A stretch of DNA of 55,720 nucleotides from Ignavibacteria bacterium (GTDB taxonomy: Bacteria > Bacteroidota > Ignavibacteria > Kapaibacteriales > UBA2268), in NCBI GenBank assembly GCA_016844745.1, contig JAERMQ010000029.1, positions 1 to 55,720 of the forward strand. The letters are read 5' to 3'. The stretch's first letter is position 1; each line of letters opens with the position of its first letter. Both the position numbers and the translations under genes were made by a program. Under the pieces are notes generated by a model. That model saw nothing but the letters and a program-made list of their open reading frames with translations, did not search any database and was not told where the DNA came from. Shown here in pieces: positions 25,520-33,766 of the stretch.

Positions 25520-26044
25520 TCAATATTCTTTTGGCTTGAAATTCTTTGAATTGGTAATTGCAGCGCTGTTGCCGGTAGCACGGATTGTAAATAAACCCTT
25601 ACGTGATGCCAGGCGAGAGCATCCACTATCTTCAGTCAGGTAGGCAACTGCTCCATATATAATATTATTAGCATATTTCGGATAAATTTCCTTGAATAGC
25701 TGCAATTCTTCGATAAATTCTTTTACATCGTCGGGTCTTAAGGTAGTTTTAACTTCGATAACTACTATTTCAGTACCGTTTTCCGCTATAATATCAAATT
25801 CGTATTGACGGTCATCGAAAAATGCTTTTGAACGTTGAGTCGTATGATTAACTTTAATTCCACGCTGATTTAATAGATTAACCAAATCGCCTTCGACAAG
25901 AGATTCTATTAGCTTACCCCATTGGCTGGTAAAAAGATATTCCAGTTTATTCAATTTTTTATCGGTTTCCTTCATTTGCCTGTCGGTTTCCTGAAACATT
26001 AGCCAGACTTTTTCAAATGTAAGCGGTTCTTGATTCGTTTGCAT
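25520..26044 (-). CDS. DUF3782-type PD-(D/E)XK nuclease-fold protein, copy 2
   Basis: 174 aa. Paralogue of 4097-4663 with a shorter coiled coil (ETDRQMKETDKKLNKLEYL) and the same core: EFDIIAENGTEIVVIEVKTT and the C-terminus NSAAITNSKNFKPKEY. It carries the same TAGGTGAGAA leader next to the start. It is 14 residues shorter than copy 1 because the heptad units are fewer, consistent with repeat-number change. Stands alone, downstream of the hicBA pair on the same strand. Confidence 0.82.
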   Translation of the reverse strand: MQTNQEPLTFEKVWLMFQETDRQMKETDKKLNKLEYLFTSQWGKLIESLVEGDLVNLLNQRGIKVNHTTQRSKAFFDDRQYEFDIIAENGTEIVVIEVKTTLRPDDVKEFIEELQLFKEIYPKYANNIIYGAVAYLTEDSGCSRLASRKGLFTIRATGNSAAITNSKNFKPKEY

Positions 26045-26132
26045 TTCTCACCTATTAAATATTGAAACCATAAACGTTGAAAAGGAATAATTATTTTTTT
26101 GCGTTTAAAAACTCATCCACACTAATATCTGC

Positions 26133-26324
26133 CTATTGGATAATGGCTTTCATAGTGCCTTCAGGCATATCTGTATTATGTCTTGCAATTGTTGTGAATT
26201 TGTCGGTTTCAGGATTATACCATATTTCATGACTACCTGCAGCATTCCTGTAAAATTCAAAGCCTAAAGCTTTCATTCTTTTAATTATTTCCCGGTACGA
26301 AAAGCCTCCGAGCCTTCCCATCAC
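26133..26324 (-). CDS. hicA: HicA-like toxin truncated by an in-frame amber
   Basis: 63 aa up to TAG at 26133-26135. HicA hallmarks: EIIKRMKALGFEFYRNAAGSHEIW with the catalytic His32 in GSHEIW, and TTIARHN. Translation after the TAG continues in the same frame as ADISVDEFLNAKK to a TAA at 26091-26093, which is the expected HicA C-terminus (QAxISVDEFL). A single CAG-to-TAG (or AAG-to-TAG) change thus removes the last 13-14 residues, including the final helix. The start overlaps hicB by ATGA. The toxin may be weakened or inactive. Confidence 0.85.
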   Translation of the reverse strand: MMGRLGGFSYREIIKRMKALGFEFYRNAAGSHEIWYNPETDKFTTIARHNTDMPEGTMKAIIQ

Positions 26325-26563
26325 ATTTCCATGATTAGGGGATACTTGAATTTATTCTTTACTTGTTTCAATCCTGCGATTTCTTCTTTAGCTTCAAGTA
26401 TTTTCCTTGCAACATCTTTCGCTATATCAATTGTTTCGTTTATTGTCCTTCCTTGAGCTACTAAACCCTGTACCTGTTTGGAGGTAGCAAGAAAGTATCC
26501 TTCCGGTAATTTTTCTATGTTTAATGAAATGTAAAACGACATTAAATACTTCAAATTAATCAT
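26321..26563 (-). CDS. hicB: HicB-like antitoxin
   Basis: 80 aa from ATG at 26563, preceded by AGGAAA; a TTG four codons upstream is also in frame. HicB core: IEKLPEGYFLATSKQVQGLV, AQGRTINETIDIAKDVARKI, the usual RNase H-like partial fold that binds HicA. It lacks a clear C-terminal helix-turn-helix, so autoregulation is uncertain. First gene of the pair, overlapping hicA by 4 bp. Confidence 0.82.
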   Translation of the reverse strand: MINLKYLMSFYISLNIEKLPEGYFLATSKQVQGLVAQGRTINETIDIAKDVARKILEAKEEIAGLKQVKNKFKYPLIMEM

Positions 26564-26603
26564 TTTCCTATGCAAAATTACAAAAACAAATTAAATCAAA
26601 TAA

Positions 26604-26723
26604 CTAATTTTCGTTTTTATTACTTCTAAAATCTTTAATCCTTTTTCGTAAATAATAACTTCTGTTCAGTAGCATTTCTAAACTATATCCACTGCCATAC
26701 AAAGCAGCGGACAAAGTCTGCAT
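26604..26723 (-). CDS. small hypothetical ORF
   Basis: 39 codons (MQTLSAALYGSGYSLEMLLN ... KDFRSNKNEN) beginning 9 bp after the membrane-protein stop on the same strand. The composition looks coding rather than random (basic C-terminal helix), but no family is recognised. It may be a tail gene of the operon or the end of a decayed gene. Confidence 0.3.
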   Translation of the reverse strand: MQTLSAALYGSGYSLEMLLNRSYYLRKRIKDFRSNKNEN

Positions 26724-26732
26724 ATACTGTGA

Positions 26733-27407
26733 TTATTGTTTTATCAATTTTAATCCGGTTTTTGATTGATTTATATTCGTTTCAATCATTGGAACAAATA
26801 CCTTTCTTATATCACTTAAAATTGTTATTATGCTAATCCACAAAACAATAACAACAACAATTGAGGAACCAAGCGATGTCTGACCAATAAATATATCGAA
26901 TAAATAAGAAAGAATATTGATTGTGAAATTTGAATATCCAATTACTAAAGCCAAGTCACAATTATTAACGGTTAATAAAGTCAAAACAAATTTCAGGTAA
27001 ATAAATCCGGATATAAGGATGAAAGCAAGTCCGGCGCCAATGATTTTCTTCTTATACCCGAAAGGTGTTGCTAAAACTAAAGAAAGGGCTAATATGAGTG
27101 GAAGATAAAGAAATGTCATCAGGTTCAATTCTATTGAATCTAAATTGAAATTGCCGTTTGGCAAACGATTTATAACTTGAGCTGTACCGATGTATAAATA
27201 TGAAACACCATTTGAAAATTCATCATAAGTTATACCTGCAACCCTCCCTAATTGTACCTTGCTTGTAACATGAGTAAAGCATAATTTATTACCGTAATCA
27301 ACCAAAATGTTCTCAAATTTCAAATGAAACCAGCTAATAAACAAATGCATTCCTGCTAAAGAAATGCAGAAAATAATTGTAAATCTTAATATCGGTCTGT
27401 TTTTCAT
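26733..27407 (-). CDS. membrane protein, probable exosortase H-associated protein
   Basis: 224 aa from ATG at 27407 (MKNRPILRFTIIFCISLAG); the upstream in-frame start at 27488 overlaps the previous gene and is unlikely. One N-terminal membrane segment, about 90 periplasmic residues (NILVDYGNKLCFTHVTSKVQ ...), then three or four membrane segments (LNLMTFLYLPLILALSLVLATPFGYKKK and beyond) and a basic tail. This topology and its position 8 bp after an IPTL-CTERM protein fit the membrane protein that accompanies exosortase H. The exosortase itself is not in the window. The assignment is inference from context and layout. Confidence 0.5.
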   Translation of the reverse strand: MKNRPILRFTIIFCISLAGMHLFISWFHLKFENILVDYGNKLCFTHVTSKVQLGRVAGITYDEFSNGVSYLYIGTAQVINRLPNGNFNLDSIELNLMTFLYLPLILALSLVLATPFGYKKKIIGAGLAFILISGFIYLKFVLTLLTVNNCDLALVIGYSNFTINILSYLFDIFIGQTSLGSSIVVVIVLWISIITILSDIRKVFVPMIETNINQSKTGLKLIKQ

Positions 27408-27415
27408 AATTTCTA

Positions 27416-28021
27416 TTATAATAATTTCTTCCAAATTAACCGGCAGCCAAAGCCGGCTGCGCTGACTAAAAGAACAATAAATGACCATTCAGATAAAGTG
27501 GGCGTAACAGGTGTTGTTGTGAATTGCTGCTGTTCACCATAACTTGTACCTTGTGAATTAATAGCATACGCCCGGACATAGTAAGTTGTTACAGGATTTA
27601 GTCTGCTCATATTTATCGAAAATGTTCCTGATGTTGTATTAATTATTGCTTTAGTTGTTAGTGTAGCAGAAGGATTCGGGCTTTCACTCCAGCATATACC
27701 ACGCTCAGTTATCGCTCTACCACCATTACTCGTTAATACACCTCCACACAATGCTTTATTGTAGAAAATATCGGAAACTTCATTGGTTATTATCTTTGGT
27801 TTGCTATATGCTATATACCAGTATCCGGTTTTTATTGTCTGATTGGAATTGCTGTTATTTCCAATTACCGGTTGTCCAATTGTTCCCTTTATTGTATAAG
27901 AGATATTGGAAGAATTTACAGCTCCGTAACCAACGGCTTTTCTTTCTATTTTATATTGGCTAAAGATATCAATTGGCAATATAAAAGGCAGAAAGAACAA
28001 GATTAGTATAAAATACTTCAT
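27416..28021 (-). CDS. secreted fibronectin-III-like protein with IPTL-CTERM sorting signal
   Basis: 201 aa. The signal peptide MKYFILILFFLPFILPIDIF is followed by a region containing GTIGQPVIGN and KTGYWYIA, then a fibronectin type III-like domain (RGICWSESPNPSATLTTKA ... TTYYVRAYAINSQGTSYGEQ). The C-terminus is PTLSEWSFIVLLVSAAGFG with RLIWKKLL: the (I/T)PTLSEW motif, one hydrophobic helix and basic end of IPTL-CTERM proteins, processed by exosortase H. This is a different route from the T9SS signals at 47-53 kb. Middle gene of a three-gene operon with 12- and 8-bp gaps. Confidence 0.8.
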   Translation of the reverse strand: MKYFILILFFLPFILPIDIFSQYKIERKAVGYGAVNSSNISYTIKGTIGQPVIGNNSNSNQTIKTGYWYIAYSKPKIITNEVSDIFYNKALCGGVLTSNGGRAITERGICWSESPNPSATLTTKAIINTTSGTFSINMSRLNPVTTYYVRAYAINSQGTSYGEQQQFTTTPVTPTLSEWSFIVLLVSAAGFGCRLIWKKLL

Positions 28022-28033
28022 ATTGTTTTCTCC

Positions 28034-30058
28034 TTATCTACCGAAACCGCCATTTTGATAAATAGGTCCGGTTAAAGGAGTCCTGGGAGAGAGTTCGTTG
28101 CCTTCTGCTACTGTAATTCCAAGATAATATGAAGTATTGAAAGGCAGGTTCAGAGGATTGACGCTGCCAAGATAAATATTAAACAAACCATTATCAAGAG
28201 CTACGGTTTGAGTTTCATTCCAAAGCACCGAACCTCCTTCAGAAACGTTATATATTCTGAAAGTTAAAGAATAATTCCCGCTCGATAAGTAATTGCCGGA
28301 GTTATCAGTTATTACTCCCTGAAAAGTGAGTTTGTAAAAATTATCGGAATTATATGGATAGAATGTAACTTGATTACCATAACCTATACCTATCTCTTTT
28401 GTAGCATAAGCACGGACAAAATATGTGTTACCATAAGAAATACTTGTTATGTTGCTTGTAAATGTACCGCTGCCAGAGCCATTTGTGGTATGATTGTCCG
28501 AAATCGTGGGATTTCCGGAAGTATTCCAACATACCCCACGTGCAGTAATATCCGAGCCATAATTATTAATATTACCACCACTTAAAGCGGAACTCAAAGT
28601 TATATTTGATATTTGAGTTGTAGAAATTTCAAACCCTAAAATAGTTATATCGTTACCATTATCACCTCCGATAACAACCGGGTCGCTTGAAACGACCCTA
28701 ATTCTATAACCAGTTCCTTCCGAAGTATTTGCTGGTACGGTACAGTTTATAGTGCTTGAGCTTGTCGAAATATATGTTCCTATATTGACTGAATTAGCAA
28801 AGCTGCCGTTTGCAGAAGAAAGTTGAGCTGTAAAAGTATTATTTGTATTGAAAGTGCCCACAACATTGAAAGTAACGTTTAAATTATTTCCTCTATAGAG
28901 ACCATTTCCGTTTATCATACCTGTGCTTATTGATATATTAGTTAGTCCTAAATTAAAGAATCCTCCAGTAACAATATAAGACCAGTTTGTACCTGTACCA
29001 ATTTGCACAGGGGAGTTTTGATTTGTTGTAGTTCCATCTCCGAGCTGACCATAACTATTGTTTCCCCAAGCCCACAATGTTCCATCGTTTTTTATGGCTA
29101 TTGTATGCCAGTCACCGCAAGTTACTGACAACCAGTTGGTGCCACTTCCGATTTGAACTGGAGCATTCCTTTGAGTTGATGTACCATCGCCAAGTTTTCC
29201 AAAGTTATTCTCCCCCCAAGCCCATAATGTTCCTTCGGTTTTGATGGCAAGGGTATGTTGTCCTCCGCAGTAGACTGTCTCCCAATTTGTACCGCTACCT
29301 ATTTGCACTGGGGAGATTCTATCGATTATTGTTCCGTCGCCAAGCTGTCCATAGTCATTATCCCCCCAAGCCCACAATGTTCCATCGCTCTTGATAGCAA
29401 GTGTATAACTTCCTCGGCAGGAAACTAACGCCCAGTTTGTACCACTGCCGATTCGGACTGGAGAGCTTTTATTTACTAATGTTCCATCACCGAGTTGACC
29501 AGCAATATTCCACCCCCAAGCCCACAATGTACCATCGTTTTTAATGGCAAGAGTATGACCATATGCACAGGATACAACCACCCAGTTTGTACCGGTGCCG
29601 ATTTGTACTGGGGTGCTTTTATCTGTTGTAGTTCCATCACCGAGTTGACCAGCAATATTCCTCCCCCACGCCCACAATGTGCCATCGCTTTTGATGGCAA
29701 GGGTATGTGCTCCACCACAAGATACCTTTACCCAATTCGTGCCACTGCCTATTTGGACTGGAGTGTTTTTATCCGTTATTGTTCCGTCACCAAGCTGTCC
29801 ATAGGCATTCCCACCCCAAGCCCACAAAGTACCATCGCTCTTGATGGCAAGAGTATGTTGAGCTCCTCCTCCTGAAATTGATGTCCAATTTGTACCGTTG
29901 CCAATTTGTATTGGAGAACTTTTATCCGATTGGGTACCGTCACCGAGTTGACCATAATTGTTACTCCCCCATGCTTTTAGTTGAAAACCTGTCTGTGCAA
30001 ATGTCGAATTCGAAAAAAGAAGAAGAAAAATACAAGCAAAAAAAGTAATGATTTTCAT
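28034..30058 (-). CDS. secreted RCC1-repeat protein
   Basis: 674 aa. Signal peptide MKIITFFACIFLLLFSNSTFAQ. Seven consecutive RCC1 (chromosome condensation regulator) blades of about 50 residues at residues ~27-375, each with LWAWG-N-xGQLGDGT and GTNW motifs; the DNA shows matching 150-bp tandem repeats at about 28970-29980. Then an immunoglobulin-like section, a fibronectin-type stretch sharing GVCWNTSGNPTISDN with the next gene, and a C-terminal beta region that ends GPIYQNGGFGR. A surface or secreted beta-propeller, first gene of the operon with the IPTL-CTERM protein. No T9SS or IPTL signal of its own is clear. Confidence 0.88.
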   Translation of the reverse strand: MKIITFFACIFLLLFSNSTFAQTGFQLKAWGSNNYGQLGDGTQSDKSSPIQIGNGTNWTSISGGGAQHTLAIKSDGTLWAWGGNAYGQLGDGTITDKNTPVQIGSGTNWVKVSCGGAHTLAIKSDGTLWAWGRNIAGQLGDGTTTDKSTPVQIGTGTNWVVVSCAYGHTLAIKNDGTLWAWGWNIAGQLGDGTLVNKSSPVRIGSGTNWALVSCRGSYTLAIKSDGTLWAWGDNDYGQLGDGTIIDRISPVQIGSGTNWETVYCGGQHTLAIKTEGTLWAWGENNFGKLGDGTSTQRNAPVQIGSGTNWLSVTCGDWHTIAIKNDGTLWAWGNNSYGQLGDGTTTNQNSPVQIGTGTNWSYIVTGGFFNLGLTNISISTGMINGNGLYRGNNLNVTFNVVGTFNTNNTFTAQLSSANGSFANSVNIGTYISTSSSTINCTVPANTSEGTGYRIRVVSSDPVVIGGDNGNDITILGFEISTTQISNITLSSALSGGNINNYGSDITARGVCWNTSGNPTISDNHTTNGSGSGTFTSNITSISYGNTYFVRAYATKEIGIGYGNQVTFYPYNSDNFYKLTFQGVITDNSGNYLSSGNYSLTFRIYNVSEGGSVLWNETQTVALDNGLFNIYLGSVNPLNLPFNTSYYLGITVAEGNELSPRTPLTGPIYQNGGFGR

Positions 30059-30218
30059 ATAGACCTCTGAAAAATATTTTTCAATTAGTATTCGTTCAAA
30101 TCGAGGGTCATGAGTTTCTTAAGTTTAAATTATTGAGTAGTACTTACCTATCAGGGAACTCATACTGACCTCGTATCAAATAAGTTAATTTAAAAAAGAA
30201 ATATAACAGAAAGATTTT

Positions 30219-30515
30219 TCATTTCTTCTTTTTATAGACATCCTTACGATTATTAATGTCCAAAATCGTGATATTGAATTCTTTAGCATTAACTGTATAT
30301 AAAATTCTGTAATCTCCTACCCGCACTCTATAACAATCGAAACCTATCAATTTTTTCGAATTTCTAGGATAAGGCTCTGATTTCAAACCTAAAATTTTAT
30401 CGTCAATTTTATCGAAATTATTATCGTCCAATTTTTCCAGAAATTTCTTAGGACTCTTTTTAATTACTAAGTTATAATCTTTAGCTTCCTTTTCTGGCTC
30501 TTCTAAATTCTTCAT
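30219..30515 (-). CDS. RelE/ParE-superfamily toxin, pair 1
   Basis: 98 aa from ATG at 30515. The RelE fold is clear: YNLVIKKSPKKFLEKLD, LIGFDCYRVRVGDYRILYTV and ITILDINNRKDVYKKKK. Ends with the same RKDVYKKK tail as the toxin of pair 2 at 30866-31150. Likely an mRNA interferase or gyrase poison of the superfamily. Overlaps its antitoxin gene by 35 bp. Confidence 0.85.
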   Translation of the reverse strand: MKNLEEPEKEAKDYNLVIKKSPKKFLEKLDDNNFDKIDDKILGLKSEPYPRNSKKLIGFDCYRVRVGDYRILYTVNAKEFNITILDINNRKDVYKKKK

Positions 30516-30681
30516 AATCGGTACCAGGCTCAGAAATTCTTTGTTTTGCAATATTTATATCAATCAAATCATTCATTAAATTATTATCAAAAATGAATTT
30601 TTCTATGAGACTCAATTGCATTTTTTTCGGCAAAGTATTGATTGCCGAATAAACTGCATTTATTGCTAAATTCTGTGGCAT
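30481..30681 (-). CDS. antitoxin of RelE-like pair 1
   Basis: 66 aa: MPQNLAINAVYSAINTLPKK then KQRISEPGTDYEEFRRARKG. Small, acidic in the middle with a C-terminal toxin-binding helix; precedes and overlaps the toxin. A good GGAGGTAA Shine-Dalgarno is next to the start. No DNA-binding domain is seen, so autoregulation is unclear. Confidence 0.7.
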   Translation of the reverse strand: MPQNLAINAVYSAINTLPKKMQLSLIEKFIFDNNLMNDLIDINIAKQRISEPGTDYEEFRRARKGS

Positions 30682-30741
30682 ATTTACCTCCTTAATTCAA
30701 TAACACTGAATTAACTAAATTTTACATATTTTTCTATTTTC

Positions 30742-30801
30742 AGCCTGTGATTTATTTGATTTTTATGATTTGCATGATTTATTTATCACGGTTATCAGGC
30801 T
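30742..30801. repeat. imperfect hairpin between two toxin-antitoxin pairs
   Basis: AGCCTGTGATTTATTTGAT folds imperfectly with a strand ending ATCACGGTTATCAGGCT. It resembles the GTCTGAA..GATT family in body sequence but lacks the GTCTGAA end. Confidence 0.5.
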
Positions 30802-30865
30802 AATCATGCAAAGCAAGGTTAAGAAACAATGTAAGCAAGCAACGCTTACTTGAATTTTAAATTAA

Positions 30866-31150
30866 TTATTCCTTCTTTTTATAGACATCCTTTCTGTGAG
30901 CAATGTCATAAACAGAAATTATTTTATTATCATCATCAATCGTATAAAGCAATCTATATACACTCCATCTAATTCTATAAGCATCTTTTATAGCAAGTTT
31001 AATACACCCTGTTGGTCTGGATTCATCCTCCAAACTAACCATTTTACTTAAAATGTTAGTATAAGCCAGCTTATCAAGTTTATTAAGAAATTCTCTTGAC
31101 TTTTTATTGACAAGAACCTGGTATTTAATTTTCTCTTCGTTGTCTGTCAT
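30866..31150 (-). CDS. RelE/ParE-superfamily toxin, pair 2
   Basis: 94 aa: YQVLVNKKSREFLNKLDKLA, AYRIRWSVYRLLYTIDDDN and VYDIAHRKDVYKKKE. RelE fold with the conserved Arg/Tyr-rich beta strands. Shares its C-terminal tail with the pair-1 toxin but is otherwise diverged. Overlaps its antitoxin by 26 bp. Confidence 0.85.
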   Translation of the reverse strand: MTDNEEKIKYQVLVNKKSREFLNKLDKLAYTNILSKMVSLEDESRPTGCIKLAIKDAYRIRWSVYRLLYTIDDDNKIISVYDIAHRKDVYKKKE

Positions 31151-31310
31151 ATTCTCTTATATCCATAAAATCATTGTCATTTTCCATGGCATCCAACAAA
31201 GTTTCTGTGTCGAGGATATTTTGAATAAGCTCCTCAAAATACTCATCTTTTCTTAACCTATCCCAAGTTTTTCGGGGTAGTATTACTCTTTCTTTTTCAA
31301 CAGTTATCAT
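31125..31310 (-). CDS. antitoxin of RelE-like pair 2
   Basis: 61 aa: MITVEKERVILPRKTWDRLR ... MDIREYDRQRREN. Begins like AbrB/Phd-type antitoxins (ITVEKERVILPRKTW) and ends with a charged helix. Located before the RelE-like toxin and overlapping it. Confidence 0.7.
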   Translation of the reverse strand: MITVEKERVILPRKTWDRLRKDEYFEELIQNILDTETLLDAMENDNDFMDIREYDRQRREN

Positions 31311-32193
31311 TTATTTTCCTTATAATTTACTTTTTATAAATTAGTTTGTCAACGAAGACAAGACAACGCTTACTATATGTCAATTTTTATTCCGGCTTGC
31401 TTTTCCTCACGAAACACTGATTGCAAGCCACTTGTATTCTTTCTATTAAACTTTTAAAAATAAATAAATCGTATAATGAAATTTAATCAAAAGAAAAATG
31501 AATTCCAAATTTATTATGAAATTATTTTAAATCAGACTTAAAGAACTTATAATATATATAGTTAGGCAAGGTTAAAATGAAGAAATTAATTTTTCTCGCA
31601 AAGTCCACAGAGATAATGATTTTCCTTTGCGTACTCTGCGTGTAAAAATTAACTCGCGAAGCCGCTAAGATGCAAAGAATTTAGTAAAAGAGATTTCAAT
31701 ATTCCTTCGGTTTGAAATTCTTTGAATTAGTAATTGAAGCGCTGTTACCGGTCGGTTTCCTGAAACATCAGCCATACTTTTTCAAATGAAAGTTGTTCTT
31801 GATTCGTTTGCATTTCTCACCTAAATAACATTGATTTCATAAACGCTTAAGTCAAATTCTTATTTTAATATTTAGTATTAATAGAATTATTTTTATTAAG
31901 AATAAAATTGTCATTCATGAAAATGTAGAAATCCCGTAACTACTAAGCAGGAAGGAATAACGAACAAGGATTAACGAATTAAGATTTTAGAAGAAAGCAA
32001 ACAGGAATAAAAAGTAATTATATGAATATGAAAGCTATGAATTGATTGCTATTATCGTAAAAAGTGTTGAAACTGTACAGAAGAATGATTAAAATGCCAT
32101 GTACGAAATCATAAATCATAAATCGTTAATCCTTGTTCTTAAATCATTGTTCTATACAAAATTTTTAGAACTCCTATAATTCATAATTCTTTA
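31311..32193. other. 883-bp region: DUF3782 remnant and a fold-back element
   Basis: Apart from the DUF3782 remnant (31696-31813) and the inverted pair GAACAAGGATTAACGA (from 31962) / TCGTTAATCCTTGTTC (to 32138), which bounds a 177-bp AT-rich unit, I see no gene or RNA. The region is A+T-rich with many stops in every frame. Confidence 0.65.
31696..31813 (-). pseudogene. internally deleted DUF3782 gene, copy 3
   Basis: The first 22 codons (MQTNQEQLSFEKVWLMFQET) with the TAGGTGAGAA leader and the last 18 codons (SITNSKNFKPKEY-like) of a DUF3782 gene are joined directly; about 400 bp present in copies 1 and 2 are missing. The join shares a 2-bp GT with both parent edges and shifts frame into TAA at once. 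A clean internal deletion. Confidence 0.88.
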
Positions 32194-32901
32194 CTACTTT
32201 CCTACCGGCAATATGTACAAGGGCTGTTCTCTTTCCGGTATGTTCATTATTTTTTTTACTTCTTCATCGTCAAAAGCTCCAATAACCATTGCCCCAAGAT
32301 TTAACGAAACTGCTTGCAGAAAGATGTTTTGAGCGGCATGACCAACCTCTATATGCACATATCTTATACCTCTTTCTCCATATTTCCCGGTTGTCCGTTC
32401 ATAAACTGCAGAAAATACTATAACTGCGGCAGCTTCTTTAACCGAAGGCTGGTCTAAGGCAGCATTACATAGTTCGGATCTTTTATCTCCTTCAATTACC
32501 ATCACAAGTTCGTGCTTTTGGGGTTCATACTTATAGATTCCATCGGGAAGATTGTTCACTTTTCCGGCAACAACATAAAGCTCAAGCGGATAAAGGGCTC
32601 CTGCAGATGGAGCTGTCCTGAAGCCTCTCGTATCCGTAATTCCTTGCCCAGCCCAGAGGAGTTGTGAGATTTCGGTAAGTGTCAGCGACTCATCTTTATA
32701 CTCTCTATCCGATCTTCTTTTTAGCAAAGCTTGTTCGACCGAAGTATTTCCGTCATATTTCGGTTCAGGTAGTTTTATATTTTCATTGTTGGGTTTGTAA
32801 GGTTTACTTTTATCTCCCTTTGGTTCCAGCAACATAAAAGCCCCTCCTATTCCAGCGCCCATCAATGCTATGAGTGTAATTACGACATATTTTTTTTTCA
32901 T
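32194..32901 (-). CDS. membrane-anchored SagB/ThcOx-type nitroreductase-fold oxidoreductase
   Basis: 235 aa. An N-terminal membrane anchor (VVITLIALMGAGIGGAFML) precedes a nitroreductase-type domain: RRSDREYKDESLTLTEISQL, LLWAGQGITDTRGFRTAPSA, GALYPLELYVV and HAAQNIFLQAVSLNLGAMVI. SagB/ThcOx enzymes use FMN to oxidise azoline rings to azoles in natural products; stand-alone members like this one often have unknown substrates. No cyclodehydratase or peptide precursor gene is nearby. The gene is followed 60 bp upstream by the membrane protein at 32962-33687, same strand, possibly co-transcribed. Confidence 0.85.
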   Translation of the reverse strand: MKKKYVVITLIALMGAGIGGAFMLLEPKGDKSKPYKPNNENIKLPEPKYDGNTSVEQALLKRRSDREYKDESLTLTEISQLLWAGQGITDTRGFRTAPSAGALYPLELYVVAGKVNNLPDGIYKYEPQKHELVMVIEGDKRSELCNAALDQPSVKEAAAVIVFSAVYERTTGKYGERGIRYVHIEVGHAAQNIFLQAVSLNLGAMVIGAFDDEEVKKIMNIPEREQPLYILPVGK

Positions 32902-32961
32902 AACATCACCTCTTAAGATTTATGCCGCCTAATGTTTTGCGGGTTTGCCAGAGGCGCACGC

Positions 32962-33687
32962 TCACATTAGATAGTAGTAAAATGACAGAAAAAAAAGAAT
33001 CATTACAAACGCTACCATTCCCAGAAATCGGTAAAACTTGCCCAATACTTGGATATTGTCAAATTGCCATTTCTGTAAGTGAGCGTAGTATGCTCGTCCA
33101 TCTATGGAAGAAAAAGCGACAACCGCAAGAGTACCCGGAATTAAATTGCCCGTAGAAAAGCTGATGTAAAGCAAACCGCGGGTCGTAGTATGAATCAGTG
33201 ACGCTAAAACTCTTTCGACAACACCTAACCATTGAATCCGTAGATTCCCTGACGACTTGTAATTTGTCTCACCTGCATGACTTTCGAGCGGAGTCCCTTG
33301 AAGTGGGTTCTTCATAAAAGGAAGTATGAAAGCTTCAACCGAACCAGCCACAATACCAAATCCGATTAGTTCGGTAAATGTTAGTTCGGGTACGATATAG
33401 ATAAAAAAATACAAAGTTGCCCCGAGTTCAGAGAGCGCTGATATAAAACCTTGTGAAACTGCAAGCCATCTATTGGATAAATTCTTGTGAAGAACCTTGA
33501 CGACAAGCAAGTGGTAAAGCGGTAGTTTAATGCCAACAGCACCTACGGCGTAAGCAAATGCACCTTTACCGATGATTTTTCGGGAAACATCAAACCAAAA
33601 TATCAGGATGATTAATGGAACGATTCCCACGGCAACCGATGCGGCGCTTGGTAGATGCTTCGTTAGTATTGATAGTCGTTGGTTCAT
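32962..33687 (-). CDS. multi-pass membrane protein, YhfC/PrsW-like
   Basis: 241 aa with six or seven hydrophobic segments. GFGIVAGSVEAFILP and VVERVLASLIHTTTRGLLY resemble the E and E-R...H motifs of YhfC-type and PrsW-type intramembrane metalloproteases; a third acidic motif, ISALSELGATLYF, has a single Glu rather than EE. The residue pattern suggests membership, but the sequence is diverged and activity is uncertain. Upstream on the same strand as the SagB-like gene. Confidence 0.5.
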   Translation of the reverse strand: MNQRLSILTKHLPSAASVAVGIVPLIILIFWFDVSRKIIGKGAFAYAVGAVGIKLPLYHLLVVKVLHKNLSNRWLAVSQGFISALSELGATLYFFIYIVPELTFTELIGFGIVAGSVEAFILPFMKNPLQGTPLESHAGETNYKSSGNLRIQWLGVVERVLASLIHTTTRGLLYISFSTGNLIPGTLAVVAFSSIDGRAYYAHLQKWQFDNIQVLGKFYRFLGMVAFVMILFFLSFYYYLM

Positions 33688-33733
33688 AATTCAAAAAAAA
33701 CGCTTCTACCTGTTACTGTTTTTTCTCCTATTA

Positions 33734-33766
33734 AGATGTCCAACATCTCCCAGATGTTGGACATCT
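33734..33766. repeat. 33-bp TCCAACATCT palindrome, copy 4
   Basis: Perfect arms AGATGTCCAACATCT / AGATGTTGGACATCT with loop CCC, between the YhfC-like gene and aconitase. About 170 bp further, an ATTCATA array (33938-33970) of four or five copies runs into the aconitase stop. Confidence 0.92.

Noticed and set aside
32922..33155. 77-residue plus-strand frame near the SagB-like gene
   Set aside because: Antisense to the better supported membrane protein gene at 32962-33687.
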